Source: Magicicada septendecula (taxonomy: Eukaryota > Arthropoda > Insecta > Hemiptera > Cicadidae). Taken from it: a stretch of 64,000 nt of DNA. The position numbers were made by a program, and so were the translations under genes. Shown in pieces: positions 19,916 through 31,249 of the stretch (position 1 is the stretch's first letter; every line of letters begins with the position of its first letter). The DNA is taken from contig CM068370.1 in assembly GCA_034769895.1 (NCBI GenBank), positions 50,415,454 to 50,479,453 on the forward strand. Direction: 5' to 3'. Below the pieces are notes generated by a model. That model saw only the letters and a program-made list of their open reading frames with translations. It ran no database searches and was not told the DNA's origin.

Positions 19916-21262
19916 TTAACCGTGGTCCATTATTTCAGGTACTCCCTTTGCTCGGATTACTGGGGTGTTCGGAATTAATTCTCTCCTTGATAATCTTCTT
20001 ACCATCCGGCTCTCCCACTTTGCTGCTATGAAACTTTCACTTAAGTACCGGTCTTCCGTCATAATTCGTTCCTTTTTAACTAACAAGTATTGTACCTCCT
20101 CTAACATAACATAGTTGCTCATATTTAATCTCATTTCATTTCCTTTTACCTCTGGATTATTTACCAAATATTTGAATGTTGTCTTCCGTCTTGAAGATAC
20201 GGCTCATATTGTCTGATACACTTCCATCGTTGACACATTTAACTGGGATGTAAACTTAATTAACTCCCTCTGTTCGTTAATTGGAAGGTTGAATACATTA
20301 ATTAATCCACCTGCAATCATCTCCCATTCTTCCTTGGTATTTATTATTCTCTTTTTACATGTTTTTATTATTTTCTTGGTCTTCTTTTCCACGGTTTGAA
20401 CATCCTTTTTGTTGTGGCTATTTTTATTTTCAGATGGCATTACACCTTGGTATTCTGTAATTTCTATTTCCTTCCTACTCTCTTCTGTATTCGGACTTAC
20501 TTTAATACCTTCTGAAGTGCTGTCTGATGTTTCATCCAAATTCTTGACACTATAGTCCATTTGTTTATTTGTCTCCTCCTTGTATGTATCTGCTTCTTGG
20601 GTACGCGTATTAACATTTTCAAACTTCTCTCCGAAAGTTTCCCATATCTCCTTATTGAACTTCTCCATCTTACCCTCAATCCGCTTTAAATTCTCCTTAT
20701 TTTCTTCAAATTTTGCATTCATCTCTTCTCTTTGTCCTTCAACAGTTTCTTTCAGTTCATTGTATTGTTCATTCATGGTTTGTTTGATATTTCCATGAAT
20801 GGTTTCTATTTTTTCATTTAGTTGTTTGACTAAACTTTCCTGAATGCTATCTATTTTCTCATTGGTCTGTCTATTTTGTTCCTCCTGCTTCTTAAAATTC
20901 TCCTTATTTTCCTCATTGGTTTGTTTCAAGGCTTCCTCCTGTTTTCTAAATTGTTCATTAGTTTGTTTATTCTGTTCCTTAAATTGTTCTGCCATAAATT
21001 TCATCATGTCTTGCCAATTAGGTTCTTCTCTGGCTACCGCTTTGTCTGGTTGGTCCCCTTGGGCATCCTCTTCCACTACTTCCTTTTCCGTATCCATAAC
21101 TACTTCGGTTTCTTCTTTATCGCCTGTCTGTTGGTCCATTTCCCTGTCCGTGACTAATTCTATTTCATGTTCCTGTCCACCTTCTTCAATCTCCTTTTCT
21201 TCTGCCCTCTTCTTCGATTTGCCTCGGGTATTATGCATTTCTTGTTTTCTCATAACTGCCAA
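19916..21262 (-). pseudogene. Gag-like coiled-coil protein, one in-frame TGA
   Basis: The first 352 codons run from MAVMRKQEMHNTRG to NVSTMEVYQTI, then TGA (20204-20206), and the same frame continues for about 95 codons (AVSSRRKTTFKYLVNNPEVK to VRAKGVPEIMDHG-like end). Residues ~80-220 are Gln/Glu/Lys/Asn-rich heptads (EQFKEQNKQTNEQFRKQEEA), a long coiled coil. The Lys-rich stretch and GLINVFNLPINEQRELIKF region (~300-345) may be capsid-like. There is no CCHC or other zinc finger. The coiled-coil N-terminus is reminiscent of the Gag at 62-63.5 kb, but I cannot align them confidently. Two short out-of-phase repeats of PBS-like sequence precede the start. Confidence 0.75.
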
Positions 21263-21337
21263 CGATAATTAGATTTTTTGGTATATATTTTTATTAAATT
21301 CCAAAATTCTTTTCTAATTACCGCCCTTTTACGTTGA

Positions 21338-21355
21338 GCGCCAATTCTGTAACGT
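21338..21355 (-). repeat. Extra copy of the PBS/LTR-junction sequence
   Basis: GCGCCAATTCTGTAACGT here duplicates the true junction at 21393-21410 (GCGCCAATTCTATAACGT). Another copy is inside each LTR (16692-16709 and about 21509-21526). Confidence 0.8.
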
Positions 21356-21380
21356 AAAAGGTCTGATCGCTGTTGTTCAA

Positions 21381-21398
21381 GCCCCGCGATGGGCGCCA
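21381..21398 (-). other. Primer-binding site (tRNA-Lys-like) of gag-only element
   Basis: The sense strand reads TGGCGCCCATCGCGGGGC four bases inside the 5' LTR. It differs in few positions from the TGGCGCCCAACGTGGGGC type complementary to an insect tRNA-Lys. Complementarity may extend into the T loop (TTGAACAA). Confidence 0.7.
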
Positions 21399-21402
21399 AT
21401 TC

Positions 21403-23455
21403 TATAACGTACTGCTTTTTTGTTAATATAGGAGAGTTAATAGCGAAAACTTTGTATGTGGCTTATTGGGTGTTCGTCTTATTTAATTAAGCTCCCAATG
21501 TTGTTATGCGCCAATCTTGTAACGTCGCAGTTTGAGATATTAAAGTTTCTCAAGTTACCTCTCCGCAGTCGCCACTTATGAATTATAATAACTGACGTTT
21601 TAAAAAATAAATAAAGGATTTTTTAATGTTACTCAATCTAAACAGAAATCGAGGGTGTGTGATTTGGGGTCAAGGAGGGAAGTTGTTCAGCCTTATGAGG
21701 AAGAGAGAGTAAGTACCAATTATTTACACTTGGTTTAGACGATTTCTGATTTTTTCAAATTGTTCGCTGTGATTGAAATCAGCTGATTGTGAGACAAGTT
21801 TCCACGCCTAGTTTAACCAGCCTACACTATAGCAAAATCTGATCCGATGTGTTGATCTCTTCTGTTTTTGTGCTGAAATCTATTACAACTACCCACTACA
21901 AAAATTATAACACACTTTATTATTCAATATCATTTTTCAATAATATTATTTATTTATATTATTGGTTTTTTGTTTACTGCCACCAAAATACAAGTATCAC
22001 AATTGATCTTTCCTTAAATAAAACATAATCTCGACTTCATAGAGTAAACATGGAATTGTCTAAAGAAAAAAACATATATGGTTTTGTTTACCAAATTTTA
22101 CACTATTTTCAAAAACATCAATTAATATATAATTCTTAATAATTCCCCAGGGTTCAGGGTAAGTTCTTTTTGTTATGAGATGGTCAGAAATGGATAATTA
22201 CTAAGCTTTACAAATACCGAAAAAATATTAAATAAATTTGTTTATTTTTCGTTTAGTATGTAGTTCCAGGAATGGCCATAAGAGAGCAGCGTGCTTTTGT
22301 TTACTTTAAAAAACATATGATTAAATGACTAGTTTCGTGTTCTATATCAACGTTCGGAATGCGTTTTCTTCTTGAACTATTAAACGAAATGTTTATATTA
22401 CCTCTCTTCGTATGGTTCTTACTGGAATGAAGCTTTTTCTCTGGTGAGGTCCGTCTTGAGTTATAATTTCTTTACCGTCTGGCTCATATTCTATCGTCAA
22501 CTTGAACTATGGCGAAACCACGTTGAATCATCAGAAGGTTTTCTTTCACTGTTTATTAAGGAGTATAACCATTTAATTTTGATAAATCATGTATGATTAT
22601 ATAGTGGTCATGTTGCTTTTTAATTTTGTACTAATTTTCACTCCTCCAAAGTTCCAGAAAGGTTATTTTTATTATAATTGTAGTAGCATCATTTTTTCAA
22701 CTCTATGGTTTTATTCCCAATTTTTATTATTAACAATACTTGTTATTCTCGTCACTCTTAGTAACCCATAGTATTTTTATTATACAGGCAGTTTGTAATT
22801 ATTATAAATTTATATTTTATTTACCGAAAAATAATTCTTTTCCATTCCGGTTTCTTTACCAATTTGGTTTACATAATAAGTTTTTGTTCATTTTCTTATG
22901 ACCTTGTATATAAGTATTTGATAATTTTATTATCTTTAAATAAATTTATATATATTATTTATTAGTCTCTCATAGTATTCCTACACTGCACTACTTCCTG
23001 CTGACATTTCCCTCATAGTATTATTTTAATTTTTTATTATCCTTTGATATCTAAATTTTTGTTTTTTTCTTTTTTAAAACTAACCCTGGGTTATCCTATA
23101 TTATAATACAAATATTTAAAAAAAATGTAACATTAACTTAAGTATAACAATTGGTTGTCCATACAATATAAATATTACAATAAATAAATAAAATACAGAA
23201 TCAGTTAGTAGTATTATAGTCTACTCTCATAGTTTTATAATTCCCAAACCTACAGCACAATTCTGTAATAAGTTACCTTCACTTTCACCTTTTACCTCAA
23301 TGGGTACACTATAACTCACTTTGCACCATATATCACTCGAATTGTTTATCATGTTTAGTGATATACTTTAATTTTGAGTGAGCCATAGGTTACCCATTTC
23401 TGACCTCTATGTTATCATGAGTTAATTTATTGGGACCGGGTTATGTACCGTTACA
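21403..23455 (-). repeat. 5' LTR of gag-only element
   Basis: Almost identical to 16589-18641; a few substitutions and homopolymer-length changes are visible. Its inner terminus on the plus strand is TATAACGT instead of TGTAACGT, a mutated terminal dinucleotide. Confidence 0.93.
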
Positions 23456-23891
23456 ATATATAAATATTTTTCTTGATTGGAAAATTGTTTGCCCCTCCTT
23501 GAAAATATTTTGACCTCCCTGATGGCTAGTTATTTACTAGCCTGTGTGGAATATAGCGTTATGACATGGATCAGAATGGTGGGTGTTAAACAGGAGATAC
23601 AAATGTATTAAAGATGAAATGTTTTGCTGAGAAATTTATAATTATATGGGTGAACAGAATAGTCGTTCAGGAAATCAGAAGACAAATGGAAAGAAAGAAA
23701 TCAAGACTCGATTTTGAATATCGGTATGGAGAACCATACATAACTTCCATGTTCTAAGATTTATATTTAAAATCATTTACGAAATCAAATGTTTCTGTAG
23801 AAACTACTTCTTTCCACTTATTGCTTCAGCCTTAACCACAGTACTGTGGTCACTAACGTATATCACCACACGTTATCGCACTCGATTTTCA

Positions 23892-23923
23892 CTGATGATG
23901 GCAGTCAACGGCACTGTCGAAAC
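23892..23923 (+). ncRNA. Hammerhead-like core motif in composite repeat
   Basis: CTGATGA, T, GGCAGT-CAACG-G-ACTGTC hairpin (six pairs counting G.U), then GAAAC. Stem III is not preserved in this copy. Confidence 0.45.
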
Positions 23924-24504
23924 ATTGGACTACTGCCAAACAGCCTGAGAAGGAATTTTAACAACAAACTATTACTTTGTTGCTGATAACGTAGTACACA
24001 TATAAAAATTATCCCCTCCCCTTCATCTATAATTTTCATTTATAGAAAATTACCCCCACCCCGTTCAACTAGCCTCTTCATTTATAGATGTTTCATCTAC
24101 GTTTCTACAGTGGATTATTAAGATCTTCTTATCAGGATACTTTATTTATCAAAATTAAGTACTTTACTCTTGTTACAACAAAAAATGTTTCAGGTAAACT
24201 GGCCTTTCCCCGTAACCGATCTTCACCAAAATCAATAGGCCTTGAGTCTTCTACAACTCAGGTACATATGTAAAAAATTATTTGATTCTGTTTGAATTTA
24301 CGGCAGTTATCGTTCGTCATGAAAAAATTTCTCTTGTTACAACATAAAATGTTGCAGATAAACTACCCCTTTCCCTTAACCGAGCTTCACCGAAATCAAG
24401 AGGCCTTGAGTTCTCTACAATTTAGGGATGTATGTAGAAACATTATTTGATTCTGTTTGAATTTGCGGCTGTTATCGTTTGCCATAGAAAACAAATCTAA
24501 GACA

Positions 24505-24505
<1 letters not shown>

Positions 24506-24546
<41 letters not shown>
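24506..24546 (+). repeat. (AC)n microsatellite
   Basis: About 20 AC units inside the composite repeat. Confidence 0.95.
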
Positions 24547-24547
<1 letters not shown>

Positions 24548-24848
24548 TTCAAAAAATGATTTTTTTTTCATGTTTTGAGGTATAATCAGAATCTGCAATT
24601 ATCTCGAACACGATTTTTTTTTGCCATCACAATACTTCCATTTCCTTATGGAACATGGAAGTAAAGAAGAAAAAAAACTGGTATGGAGAACCATACATGA
24701 CTTCCATGTTCTAAGATTTATATTTTAAATCATTTACGAAATGAAATGTTTCAATAGAAACTACTTCTTTCCACTTATTGCTTCAGTCTTAACCACAGTA
24801 CTGTGGTCACTAACGTATACCACCACACGTTATCGCACTCGATTTTTA

Positions 24849-24890
24849 CTGATGATGGCAGTCGACGGCACTGCCAAAACGTCTGGTTTT
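24849..24890 (+). ncRNA. Hammerhead-like motif with stem III-like hairpin
   Basis: CTGATGA, T, GGCAGT-CGACGGC-ACTGCC, then AAAAC-GTCTG-GTTTT, a 5-bp hairpin where stem III would be, followed by GCAGAAAAC that can partly pair with GATTTTTA ahead of the core. The G of GAAA has become A. This is the fullest copy of this repeat's motif. Confidence 0.5.
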
Positions 24891-25079
24891 GCAGAAAACT
24901 TTGGTCTACGGCCAAACAGGAAGGGAAAGAATTTTAACAACAAACTACTTCTTTGTTGCCGATAACGTAGTACATACAGAATGGGCCAAAATTCACTACC
25001 CATTGTGAGTTACTGAGTTACCCATTGTAAACATTAAGATAAATTTGGTTGTGATAAAATTGCACTCTAGTGTTTACAT

Positions 25080-27405
25080 TGTAACCCCTCTTTTTATTTA
25101 GTGTTTTATAAAATTTAAGAGGAGCTACTAGATATTTAGGACTAGGCTGAAGGTCTGGCCTAGAAGAAGCATAAAGTGAGCTGAGTCCAATGCGATGGGA
25201 CTTGCAATTAATACTCTCGATTAACCAGTAATATAACAACTTTTATTAAACTTCATAGTTTTCATAATTCACGTAATTTTATATTAATACTTCTTAAATA
25301 TTTCTCATAATTCCAAAATTGATCATCATTTCTTTCACAACATATTTATAATTTTTTTTTGAATATTCATATATGGTAAATTCATAAATTTTCAAATATC
25401 ACAATCCCAAATATTTCAAATCTCATTTCTAAGGCCGGAAATATTTCAATATTCTAACATGTAAGTATCATTCATTCACATAACACATAACATAAAGATA
25501 ACACCTAATTCACAAAAACAACAAATATAAATCACAAACAACATTATAAACATAAAAACCTTGTGGCCCACCTGTGTATTTTTATCGCCACACAATTTAG
25601 AAATTTCAAATGGCTGTAAACAACCCCGATAGTTTTATTAAAGAGATACCCTGTATAAATTGAAAATGCCTATAGCCAGCCTGTATAGTTTAGTCAAAAA
25701 TAAACATATATAAATTTAAAATGCCTGTAACCATCCTGTATAATTTTATCAAAACTACAATATATATATAAAGTGAGCGAAAAGAATCTGGATTGGCCAT
25801 AATAACCATAAAATACAAATTACCAAATTTAAATTGCCTGTAAGCAGCCTGTATAGTTTTGTCAAATTACAATTTATAATTTTAAGAAAAATCTGGTTTG
25901 ACTATAATAGCCAGAAAATACAAGTTACAACTTTTAAGTGCCAGTTAACAGCCTGTATAGTTTTGTCAAATTACAATTTATAATTTTAAGGAAAATCTGG
26001 TTTGACCCGGCCGCTGACATGTTCCAGAGCGTGACCCGACATAAGATAACATGTCCGGGAGCTTGCATAGATCTGTACCAAAAGGTGACTACCCTAGATT
26101 ATAATGTGGGAACTGGCCTAATGCAGATTAAAAAAAAACTTCCAACCCTTCTATGACATAAGAAAATGATTATGTGTCAAAACCGTAATTACATTAGATA
26201 CCAGACCCGAGATTATAATTGAACTAGACCAGCCGGTCCAGCTCATCCTGTCACAAACTGCACCCACCTACATAACTAAAATACCGGTCCCCCCATAAAC
26301 GTCTACAACCCCCATACAGTATCAAGGTAAGTTAATGTGGAGCATAAAAATTAATGAGCATCGGACACATGCCAGCAACCAGGCGTACAATTAACCCCGA
26401 ATCTAAGTACATTATCTTCACAAGGTTCCAGAAAATCTGCATACAAATTATGTCCAGTTGGACAGGAGCACAATCAAAATGGCATTAAGATGTACAAAGT
26501 CATAGTGAGTCACAAAGAAGTATAACTAGAGTTTTTACAGATTGTTAAATGCAAAAAACATGTTGTTTTGCTGACCAAACACTTATTTCCGAGCATAACC
26601 CACACATGCACCACAGCCTGAGCTAGTCTAGACAAAATCGAACAGGCACCCCTGACCAATTCAACTATGTTCATTCTAATTAGATTTAACATCTTCTTTT
26701 TTGCATTTCAAACCAATAACTCTCACACAAGACCTAAAATCACTTTATAATGTCTCAATCTATAAATTACGCCAACGTGAGTATGCAAGTTCAACACACT
26801 ATACCCTGTTCGAAGTTATATAAGGCCACGTGCTCACACATTTAATACTTCAAAGTTCCCCAAAATTACACAATTTTTACACCACTTGTGAGATGGGCAA
26901 TTACTCTATACTAATTATAATTTATAAGGCTGTATCAAAGTTTAAATAAATTAAAATACATGACAATGAATATACTTTAGATTCGCAACCACGAGGCAGG
27001 CATGCTTCAAACATATCCATTTACATCTACTCAAATAATGTTCAAATCCATATTTTCCTTCCAAGCAATCCATAATATATATTCTGAATTTACTTACTGA
27101 AGGTCTGGTTGAGTTTATCTAGCCATGATAAAATAGAAATATGAGAATAAATCAAATCAGTCCTGCCGGCGAGAATAGGCTGTATACACAAGGTGACTGG
27201 CGAGACCCAACTGCACGAGCTTGTAGACCGCGTGCCTGATCAGCGAACCTAATTACTAGTTTTCCCCAACAGATCGCGCAAGCATGCCTCAACTCCGCGG
27301 TAACACACGGTAAACACAGAACAACGCTGAATGAATAAATCGCAATTATATTAATAAATTCTCTTTTTATACATACGCCCGATTTCCTTGAGAAATCGCG
27401 GCACA
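25080..27405 (-). repeat. 3' LTR of 10.5-kb Gypsy element
   Basis: Sense strand begins TGTGCCGCGATTTCTC and ends GAGGGGTTACA. It includes internal tandem repeats (about 25620-26010) built around GCCTGTATAGTTTTGTCAAA. A minus-strand 86-codon frame at 27152-27412 overlaps the end and is also partly in the other LTR; I do not consider it a gene. Confidence 0.93.
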
Positions 27406-27422
27406 CCCCCACCCCAAAAGGG
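27406..27422 (-). other. Polypurine tract of 10.5-kb Gypsy element
   Basis: Sense strand TTTTGGGGTGGGGG immediately precedes the 3' LTR start TGTGCC. Confidence 0.75.
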
Positions 27423-28322
27423 CAACATAGTTGCCAAACACTAGAAACTCAGTACCCTGCATAGTACCCCTAATCTTCTATACCACAAGGCTCCTCCGGT
27501 GAATCTCTTGAAAAATCGCTCATAGGAGAACAGAGGCTCAGAAGGAAAACGAAAGAGATGGAAAGAAGAAGTGTAGTGGGTATACTTGTGTGTATGTAAG
27601 TACTTGTGTAAGTGTGCGGGCACTGCACGCTGACTTGATCAGGGCCAGCATACATCCAGAAGGGACAGTAGAGGAAAAGAAGAAAGAGAAGTTCGTTAGC
27701 TCCCTGAGTTCTGACCTCCTAAGGCCTCCCAACTTACGTTTTGAGACACCGAACTTACCAACTTTAACAGGGCTTTCTGCCCCATAGTTACGGAGGTGGA
27801 GCTAACCAACAACCAAACAACTTCATACTATCGATTCGTCCTACATTCTCAAGACGGGGAAAATGATGGTCTCCATGAAACTATAATCTAAGGGTATGCC
27901 AAAACATATCGCGTGGACGAAGTTCACAACCGACCTCATCAACGCGCTATGTTTCACTCCACTCTCTAACTCCTTTTTTTTTATATTTTTTTAAATTTTT
28001 TTTGAAATTTTATGTTTTTGTAAGGGGAGGGTTAGGAAAATCGGGGTGATGAAAAGGGCAAGGATCATTGAAAGGTCAAGAGCTAGGACTAAAGGTAAGG
28101 ACATGGCTCCCTCCGGAAAATGCGGATGAATGGAGAAAACCAGGCTCGCGCGGGCAGGGGCGCGTCCCTGAAGAAAACGAACACCACTGGGACTGTGGGG
28201 AACATCTACCCGCTACCCGATTCTTCTCACTTCAAGGCACCCTCTTAACGCACTCTACTTCCAGGATGATAACTACCTTTACAGACACGGAGACCATCAA
28301 AATTCCCCCCATACCAGCCCGT
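27423..28322 (-). other. 3' untranslated region of 10.5-kb Gypsy element
   Basis: About 0.9 kb between the integrase stop codon and the polypurine tract. It is less AT-rich than its surroundings, with a G+C-rich patch near 28140-28170. Short frames on both strands give no recognisable protein, so I see no env. Confidence 0.55.
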
Positions 28323-31249
28323 CTACCCCCTGCGACAGAGCTTCAGTTTAGAAATGTTTGGCGTTATTTCTTTTGAATCGCTCCCCGGTTCGCCCAACCT
28401 AGCCGTTACCGGCGATGTGAAACCCAGGATATGATATGGCCCCGACCAGCGATAACACAGTTTGGCGGCTCTCTTATCGGCAGCTGAGCTGATCGGGTGG
28501 CTCTGGCAGTAGACCAAATCTCCAACCGCAAAGGGATTTGGAATTCGCCCCTGATTATATCTACTACGGACGCGCTCGTGTGCACGGAGCAAATTCTTCC
28601 GGGCCTCTTTCCACCTATCTGCCGTCCTAATGTCCGGATTACTCGGCAGAAGATCGTTTATGTTCCACAAGTTGGACAAGGGAAGCGCAGGCAAGAAACC
28701 AAACATAACCTCAAAGGGAACGGCCTTACAGCTTTCGTGTAAGGCCGTATTAAAAGCTAATTGCAACCACTTCAGATTCTGGTCCCAACAATTCTGCTGT
28801 TCAGCATGATAGGCCATCAAAGCTGATCGGAGATTCTGGTTAAATCTCTCCGCGTGGGACGGCTGAGGGTAGTACGGGGAAGTGGTCACATGTCTGATAC
28901 CATTGGCAAAGCACATTCACCGAAAATCACCTGAAATAAATTTTGGTCCATTGTCCGAGACAATGATGGCCGGAAGACCGAAGTGCTGAAAGACATGGGT
29001 CTGTAGTGCAAGGATGGTCAATCAAGCGTTTTCCTGCTGTAAGGGCAGTAGCCAGACAAACTTAGAAAAAGCATCCACACAAACAAGCAGGTAAGAATTA
29101 CCTGACTTGCTACATGGGAAGGGTCCCACATAGTCGATGAATAACTTCTCCATCGGTCTGCTCGCCACATCAGATGACAACAGCCCCAACTTGGAGTTCT
29201 GGGCAGGCTTACTCAAGCCACAGAGATGACATGCTTTCACTCGAGTTGCTATGTCCCTATCCATGCCCTTCCAGATGAAATGTCTCCTAATACTGGAAAC
29301 GGTCTTCAAAATCCCCTTATGTCCACCTACTGGGGAATTATGATAGTAACTGAAGACCATGGGCACGAGCTTGGTGGGCAGCACTGTCTTAGGGGCACGT
29401 CCTTTCTCTCTTTGCAACACAGGACGCCCTTGGACAAGAAATAAGGGGCCTGTACGTTACCCTCTTTTAGATTTTGGATGATCGGACCCAACTCTTCATC
29501 ATCTAACTGATGGGGTAACACATCAGTGAAAGCTAAAGGAAAGTCTAGTAAGACAGAACAGGGTTGCTCAGGTTGGGCTTCACTGGGTTGGGAAAACATG
29601 CGGGACAAAACGTCTGCAACCACATTTTGAGTTCCCCAAATGTGTTGCACCTTGAATTTAAAGGATGAGATCTTGACCACCCATCTTTCAATCTTACCCA
29701 GTTGCCGGGGATGAGCAAGAAGCCTAGACAGAGCCTGATTGTCGGTCTTGAGCAGGAACTCAGCATGTTCCAAGAAATGCCTGAACTTATCTAAAGCGTA
29801 CACCACAGCTAAACACTCTAGTTCATACACTGATGACTTCCGTTCTTGTTGGGTCAATGTCCTAGATATAAACACCACAGGCTGCCTAGCACCATCAACA
29901 TCTTGGGACAGAACCGCCCCGAGCGCAACCGAACTCGCGTCCATCTGCAAAATGAATGGCTTAGAGAAGTCGGGCATTCTCAACACTGGAGGGGAAATGA
30001 TGGCTTCCTTCAGGGTTTCGAAAGCCTTCTGGTGTTTTTCCTCCCATACAAATTTGGCGCCCTTCTTTCGGAGTTTATTCAGGGGTGCCGCAATCTCCGC
30101 AGCTTTCGGAATAAAGCGTCGGTAGAAGTTGACCATCCCCACAAATCTCGCGATGCCTTTGGCATCCTTTGGTGGGGGAAAGTCCCTGATACCCTGTGTT
30201 CGCTCAGGATCCACAGTGACACCTCTATAGGAAATCAGGTAGCCCAGAAAAGAAATTTGGGTCTGGGCGAACTTCACCTTTTCGGGGTTGACAGTGAGGC
30301 CAGCATTCCTCAACCTGCACATCACCTCTTTCAGATGACCCAAATGCTCCTCATAACCCTTGCTGTACACCAGCAAGTCATCAAGATAATTAAAGATGTA
30401 TTTAAACTTGACATCATGACAAACGGTGTCAAGTAAACGGGTGAGTGTTTGGGCCCCTACCGCTAGACCCATGGGAACCCTAGTGTATTGATAGAGGTTC
30501 CACGGAACACAGAATGCCGTGTAGGGCCTACTTTCTTTCGTCAGCGGGATCTGGTGATATGCAGAGTTGAGGTCAATGATGGTAAAATACCTCGCCTCAC
30601 TGAACCAATCGAACGCGGAATGAAGGTCAGGAAGTGGGACCAAATCTACCTCAATGTTGGCGTTGAGTTTGGGGTAGTCGATCACCATCCGATGTTTACC
30701 TCCAGGCTTGGGCACTAGGAACGCTGGACTGGCATAGCTGGAATTAGAAGGTTCGATCACCCCTAGGTCTAATAATTCTTGAACCTTCTTCCTCAAGATG
30801 CTCATCTTTGGAGGGGCAAATTTATAAGGGTGGGAGCGCACCACCTTGGAGTCCGTTAGGCGGATCTTATACTCCAAGAGATGTGTGAGCCCAAGGGCCG
30901 GAGTTAACACAGTGGGGAATTGCTCACACAACTGATCTAATGCGGACCGCTGGGACTGGGAGAGGTGGTCTCTAGATGTGTCGGGGCACTCAACCTCTTG
31001 GATATCTTCCCTACTCCCCTGATATCCAAGGAAAGGGATTACAACTCCCCGATTAAATTTAAAATAACATTGGTGCTCTTTGATGTCAATGACGAGACCA
31101 CTTTTTCGGATGAAGTCGGCACCAATAATGCACTCCACTCCCAAAGCAGGAGAAACCAGAAAGCTCCACACCCAAGAAAATCCCTCAATCTTAAATTTAA
31201 AGGAAACTACCTGGGAAATGGGCAGAATTTCCTGGATGCTGTCCAGCAC
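28323..31249 (-). pseudogene. Gypsy pol: protease end, RT, RNase H, integrase; frameshift and two TGA
   Basis: The 640-codon block 31249-29327 has reverse transcriptase (VQELLDLGVIEPSNSSYASP, IIDLNSAYHQIPL, FNYLDDLLVYS with catalytic YLDD) and RNase H (ILQMDASSVALGAVLS, LKTDNQALSRLL). A frameshift near 29400 leads to integrase: zinc-binding YHNSPVGGHKG...CHLC, first Asp in LFIDYVGPFP, second Asp in IIVSDNGPKF (about 28955), Glu in SHAERFNQN. TGA codons at 29022-29024 and 28917-28919 interrupt this block in frame. It ends with a basic tail (SKLKLCRRG). These enzymes copy element RNA in the cytoplasmic particle and integrate the cDNA. Confidence 0.95.

Larger units (their letters stand above)
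16589..23455 (-). mobile_element. Non-autonomous gag-only LTR element with 2.05-kb LTRs
   Basis: Two near-identical direct repeats (16589-18641 and 21403-23455) bound a 2.76-kb interior. Target duplication ATAT is at 16585-16588 and 23456-23459. The minus strand is the sense strand: PBS beside the right LTR and polypurine tract beside the left LTR. The only coding region is a coiled-coil gag-like frame; no protease, reverse transcriptase or integrase is present. I count only about a dozen differences between the LTRs, so insertion is recent. Mobility would need enzymes from a relative, possibly the Gypsy group at the left edge, which shares hairpin repeats. Confidence 0.93.
23456..24976 (+). 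repeat. Composite repeat family, copy 3
   Basis: Forward orientation. Blocks are the 15155-like module (23456-23715), a hammerhead-like module (23730-23990), GTAGTACACATATAAAAATT and the TTATCCCCTCCCC block, two 165-bp monomers (about 24160-24490), an AC microsatellite (24506-24546), CTCGAACACGATTTTTTTTT, then a second hammerhead-like module (24680-24975). The right end is interrupted by a MITE and the 10.5-kb Gypsy element. Confidence 0.8.

Noticed and set aside
20844-21272. 142-codon plus-strand open frame rich in Ser/Cys/Leu
   Set aside because: It is the antisense of the coiled-coil gag frame; its composition is explained by the Glu/Lys/Gln codons on the other strand.
27152-27412. 86-codon minus-strand frame crossing an LTR end, similar to 35310-35585
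   Set aside because: Duplicated by LTR identity and changing at its N-terminus with the flank; not a gene.
29846-30436. 196-codon plus-strand open frame
   Set aside because: It lies antisense to the reverse-transcriptase/RNase H region of the 10.5-kb Gypsy element and shows no domain.
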